A stretch of 55,724 nucleotides of DNA. Origin: Hyphomicrobiaceae bacterium (GTDB lineage Bacteria > Pseudomonadota > Alphaproteobacteria > Rhizobiales > Hyphomicrobiaceae). A model generated the notes under the pieces. The model was not told where the DNA came from. It ran no database searches and was given only the letters and a program-made list of their open reading frames with translations. The DNA lies in NCBI GenBank assembly GCA_008933705.1, contig WBUN01000034.1:1-55724 (forward strand), read 5' to 3'. The translations under genes and the position numbers were made by a program. Below, piece after piece: positions 54,294-55,724 of the stretch; the stretch's first letter is position 1; each line of letters begins with the position of its first letter.

Positions 54294-55253
54294 ATGCGCT
54301 TCTTCGACGGCGCAGCGGTGGATGCGGGGCTCGGCTATCCCGCACTGGTCGATATCATCGAGGCCGCTTTCGCCAGGGGCGCGATTGCGCCGGTGCGGCA
54401 TCATCATGCCATCGCGCTCGACGGTCGTCCGGAGGCGACGCTGCTGCTGATGCCGGCGTGGGAGGCGCGTGCGCCGGGGTCGGCCCTGGCGGGGCGCTAT
54501 GCCGGCGTCAAATCCGTGACCGTTTTTCCCGACAACGGTCTGCGCGGCAAGCCCGCCGTCTTCGGCACCTATCTACTGCTCTCGGCCGAAACCGGCGAGA
54601 CGCTCGCCGTCATGGATGCAACACGTCTCACCGCCTGGCGGACGGGTGCCGCCTCGGCGCTTGCCAGCCGGTACCTGTCGAGGACCGACGCCTCCCGGCT
54701 GCTGATGGTCGGGGCCGGTGCGCTGGCGCCGCATCTTGTGCGTGCGCATGCGAGCGTGCGACCTCTCCGAGAGGTGGCCATCTGGAACCGCACGGCGGCG
54801 CACGCTCGCGCACTGGCCGACGCGCTCACGGCCTCCGGCATGGCAGCAAGCGTCACCGAGGATCTCGAGGCCGCCGTGCGCGATGCCGACATCATCTCTA
54901 CAGCCACGCTTTCCAGTGAGCCGCTGATCCGCGGCGCCTGGCTGCGGCCCGGAACGCATGTCGATTGCGTGGGCGCCTTCAAGCCCAGCATGCGCGAGAC
55001 GGATGACGAGGTGGTGCGCCGCGCACGCATCTTTGTCGATACACGCGGTGGCGCGTTCGGCGAAGCCGGCGACATCCTGCAGCCTCTGCAGGCGGGCGTC
55101 ATCGGCGGGGAGGCGGTGCTCGCTGACCTGTCCGAGCTTGTGCGCGGTCAGCACGCCGGGCGCGGCTCGGCAGAGGAGATCACGCTCTTCAAGTCTGTCG
55201 GCGCGGCCATCGAGGATCTTGCCGCCGCCATCGCCCTCTTCGAGCAGCGGTGA
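54294..55253 (+). CDS. Ornithine cyclodeaminase/mu-crystallin family protein
   Basis: The 319-residue NAD(P)-binding protein has family blocks YAGVKSVTVFPDNGLRGKPAVFGTYLLLSAETGETLAVMDATRLTAWRTGAASALASRYL and then the Rossmann segment LLMVGAGALAPHLVRAHASV. Members include ornithine cyclodeaminase, pyrroline-2-carboxylate reductase and ketimine reductases. The substrate cannot be chosen from sequence, although the short form resembles the delta1-pyrroline-2-carboxylate reductase type. It starts 18 bases after the lapA-like gene, so cotranscription is likely. Confidence 0.85.
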   Translation: MRFFDGAAVDAGLGYPALVDIIEAAFARGAIAPVRHHHAIALDGRPEATLLLMPAWEARAPGSALAGRYAGVKSVTVFPDNGLRGKPAVFGTYLLLSAETGETLAVMDATRLTAWRTGAASALASRYLSRTDASRLLMVGAGALAPHLVRAHASVRPLREVAIWNRTAAHARALADALTASGMAASVTEDLEAAVRDADIISTATLSSEPLIRGAWLRPGTHVDCVGAFKPSMRETDDEVVRRARIFVDTRGGAFGEAGDILQPLQAGVIGGEAVLADLSELVRGQHAGRGSAEEITLFKSVGAAIEDLAAAIALFEQR

Positions 55254-55288
55254 TGCGGCTGCCCAGGGTCCGCCGCCGCGCGGTGGCC

Positions 55289-55609
55289 CCGTGGTTCGAC
55301 GGGCTCACCACGGAGAAGCGTTGCGTATCCCTCGGTTTCACACCCCCCGCTCCGCCCTGAGCGCGTCGAAGGGCGGCCCGCGTGCCGACCGTGGTTCGAC
55401 AGGCTCACCACGGAGAAGCGTTGCGCGTGTCCGCTCGGTCGCACACCCCACTCCGCCCTGAGCCCGTCGAAGGGTGGCCCGAGGGCGGCCGTGGTTCGAC
55501 AGGCTCACCACGGAGGAGCGTTGCGCGTGTCCGCTCGGTCTCACACCCCACTCCGCCCTGAGCGTCGAAGGGCGGCCACGCCGGCCGTGGTTCGACAGGC
55601 TCACCACGG
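55289..55609. repeat. Tandem array of two alternating hairpin repeats
   Basis: Hairpin A has arms CCGTGGT and ACCACGG around TCGACAGGCTC (25 bases). It occurs at 55289-55313, 55389-55413, 55489-55513 and 55585-55609, with a 96-100-base period. Hairpin B has arms CCGCCCT and AGGGCGG. It occurs between them at 55352-55376, 55453-55477 (with a mismatch) and 55553-55575. The linker GAGAAGCGTTGCG or GAGGAGCG is also repeated. The units are REP-like sequences multiplied in tandem, not coding. Confidence 0.85.
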
Positions 55610-55724
55610 AGGAGCGTTTCAACCGAAATGCCCAGGTGTGCGCGCTGCTGAAATGCCGCCGCGGCCGCGGTCGTGATCTGCGGCGGATGTGGTCCATGCG
55701 GCCGGGTGACCTGGGCCCCCGCCA

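Noticed and set aside
55289-55609. CRISPR array
   Set aside because: The repeats are 25-base hairpins of two kinds at about 100-base spacing with repeated linkers, not unique spacers; no cas genes are present.
55338-55697. Open frames through the repeat array (repeated SVVSLSNHGR and VRQAHHGG)
   Set aside because: These are translations of the hairpin repeats in different frames, not genes.

Overview
The window is high-GC bacterial chromosome, most likely from an alphaproteobacterium and probably Hyphomicrobiales. The evidence is a core block with the order FYDLN protein, aroA, cmk, rpsA, sppA, ihfB and lapA; a GTTC-N7-GTTC LexA box in front of an imuA-imuB-dnaE2 cassette; and a class II (CP4-like) EPSP synthase. 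The species cannot be named from the sequence alone. All family assignments rest on reading motifs and remembered homologues; no search was run.

Layout. 1-341: the end of an IS5-family element that has cut into a YbhB/YbcL gene. 471-2663: an intracellular PHB depolymerase-like protein and an RNase Z-like metallo-hydrolase. 2762-9769: a complete protocatechuate 4,5-cleavage cluster. It holds ligC, a LysR regulator with two HTH domains, and a divergent operon galB-ligK/galC-galD-ligI-ligA-ligB that takes protocatechuate to pyruvate and oxaloacetate. 9827-14495: a reverse-strand copper-handling operon (CusF-like chaperone, cupredoxin, Tat-exported multicopper oxidase, TolC-like lipoprotein, two small exported proteins). 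15010-18183: a MarR-controlled EmrAB-type efflux pump with a perfect 20-bp palindrome between the divergent genes. 18306-24378: a GT87-like membrane protein, a small membrane protein, archease plus RtcB for RNA repair, and an SbmA/BacA-like ABC exporter or importer. 24500-30277: the SOS mutagenesis cassette, followed by a possible gene remnant.

30404-39885 is a nine-gene reverse-strand operon: GntR regulator, class III CoA-transferase, carboxyltransferase, biotin carboxylase, a tiny separate biotin carrier, a second carboxyltransferase, and a NitT/TauT-type ABC transporter (binding protein, ATPase, permease). Several junctions overlap by 4 bases. I read it as a self-contained uptake, CoA-activation and carboxylation pathway for an unidentified acid. 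It is the best candidate here for an undescribed system.

40268-44549: AMP nucleosidase, an orphan HicA-like protein, tRNA-Ala(GGC), and an arsenic operon with two unrelated arsenate reductases and an arsenite channel. 44789-47787: a secreted Cache-domain protein next to a membrane GGDEF-EAL enzyme. 47819-55253: the core block, ending with an ornithine cyclodeaminase-like gene. 55289-55609: a tandem array of two alternating hairpin sequences with a period near 100 bp.
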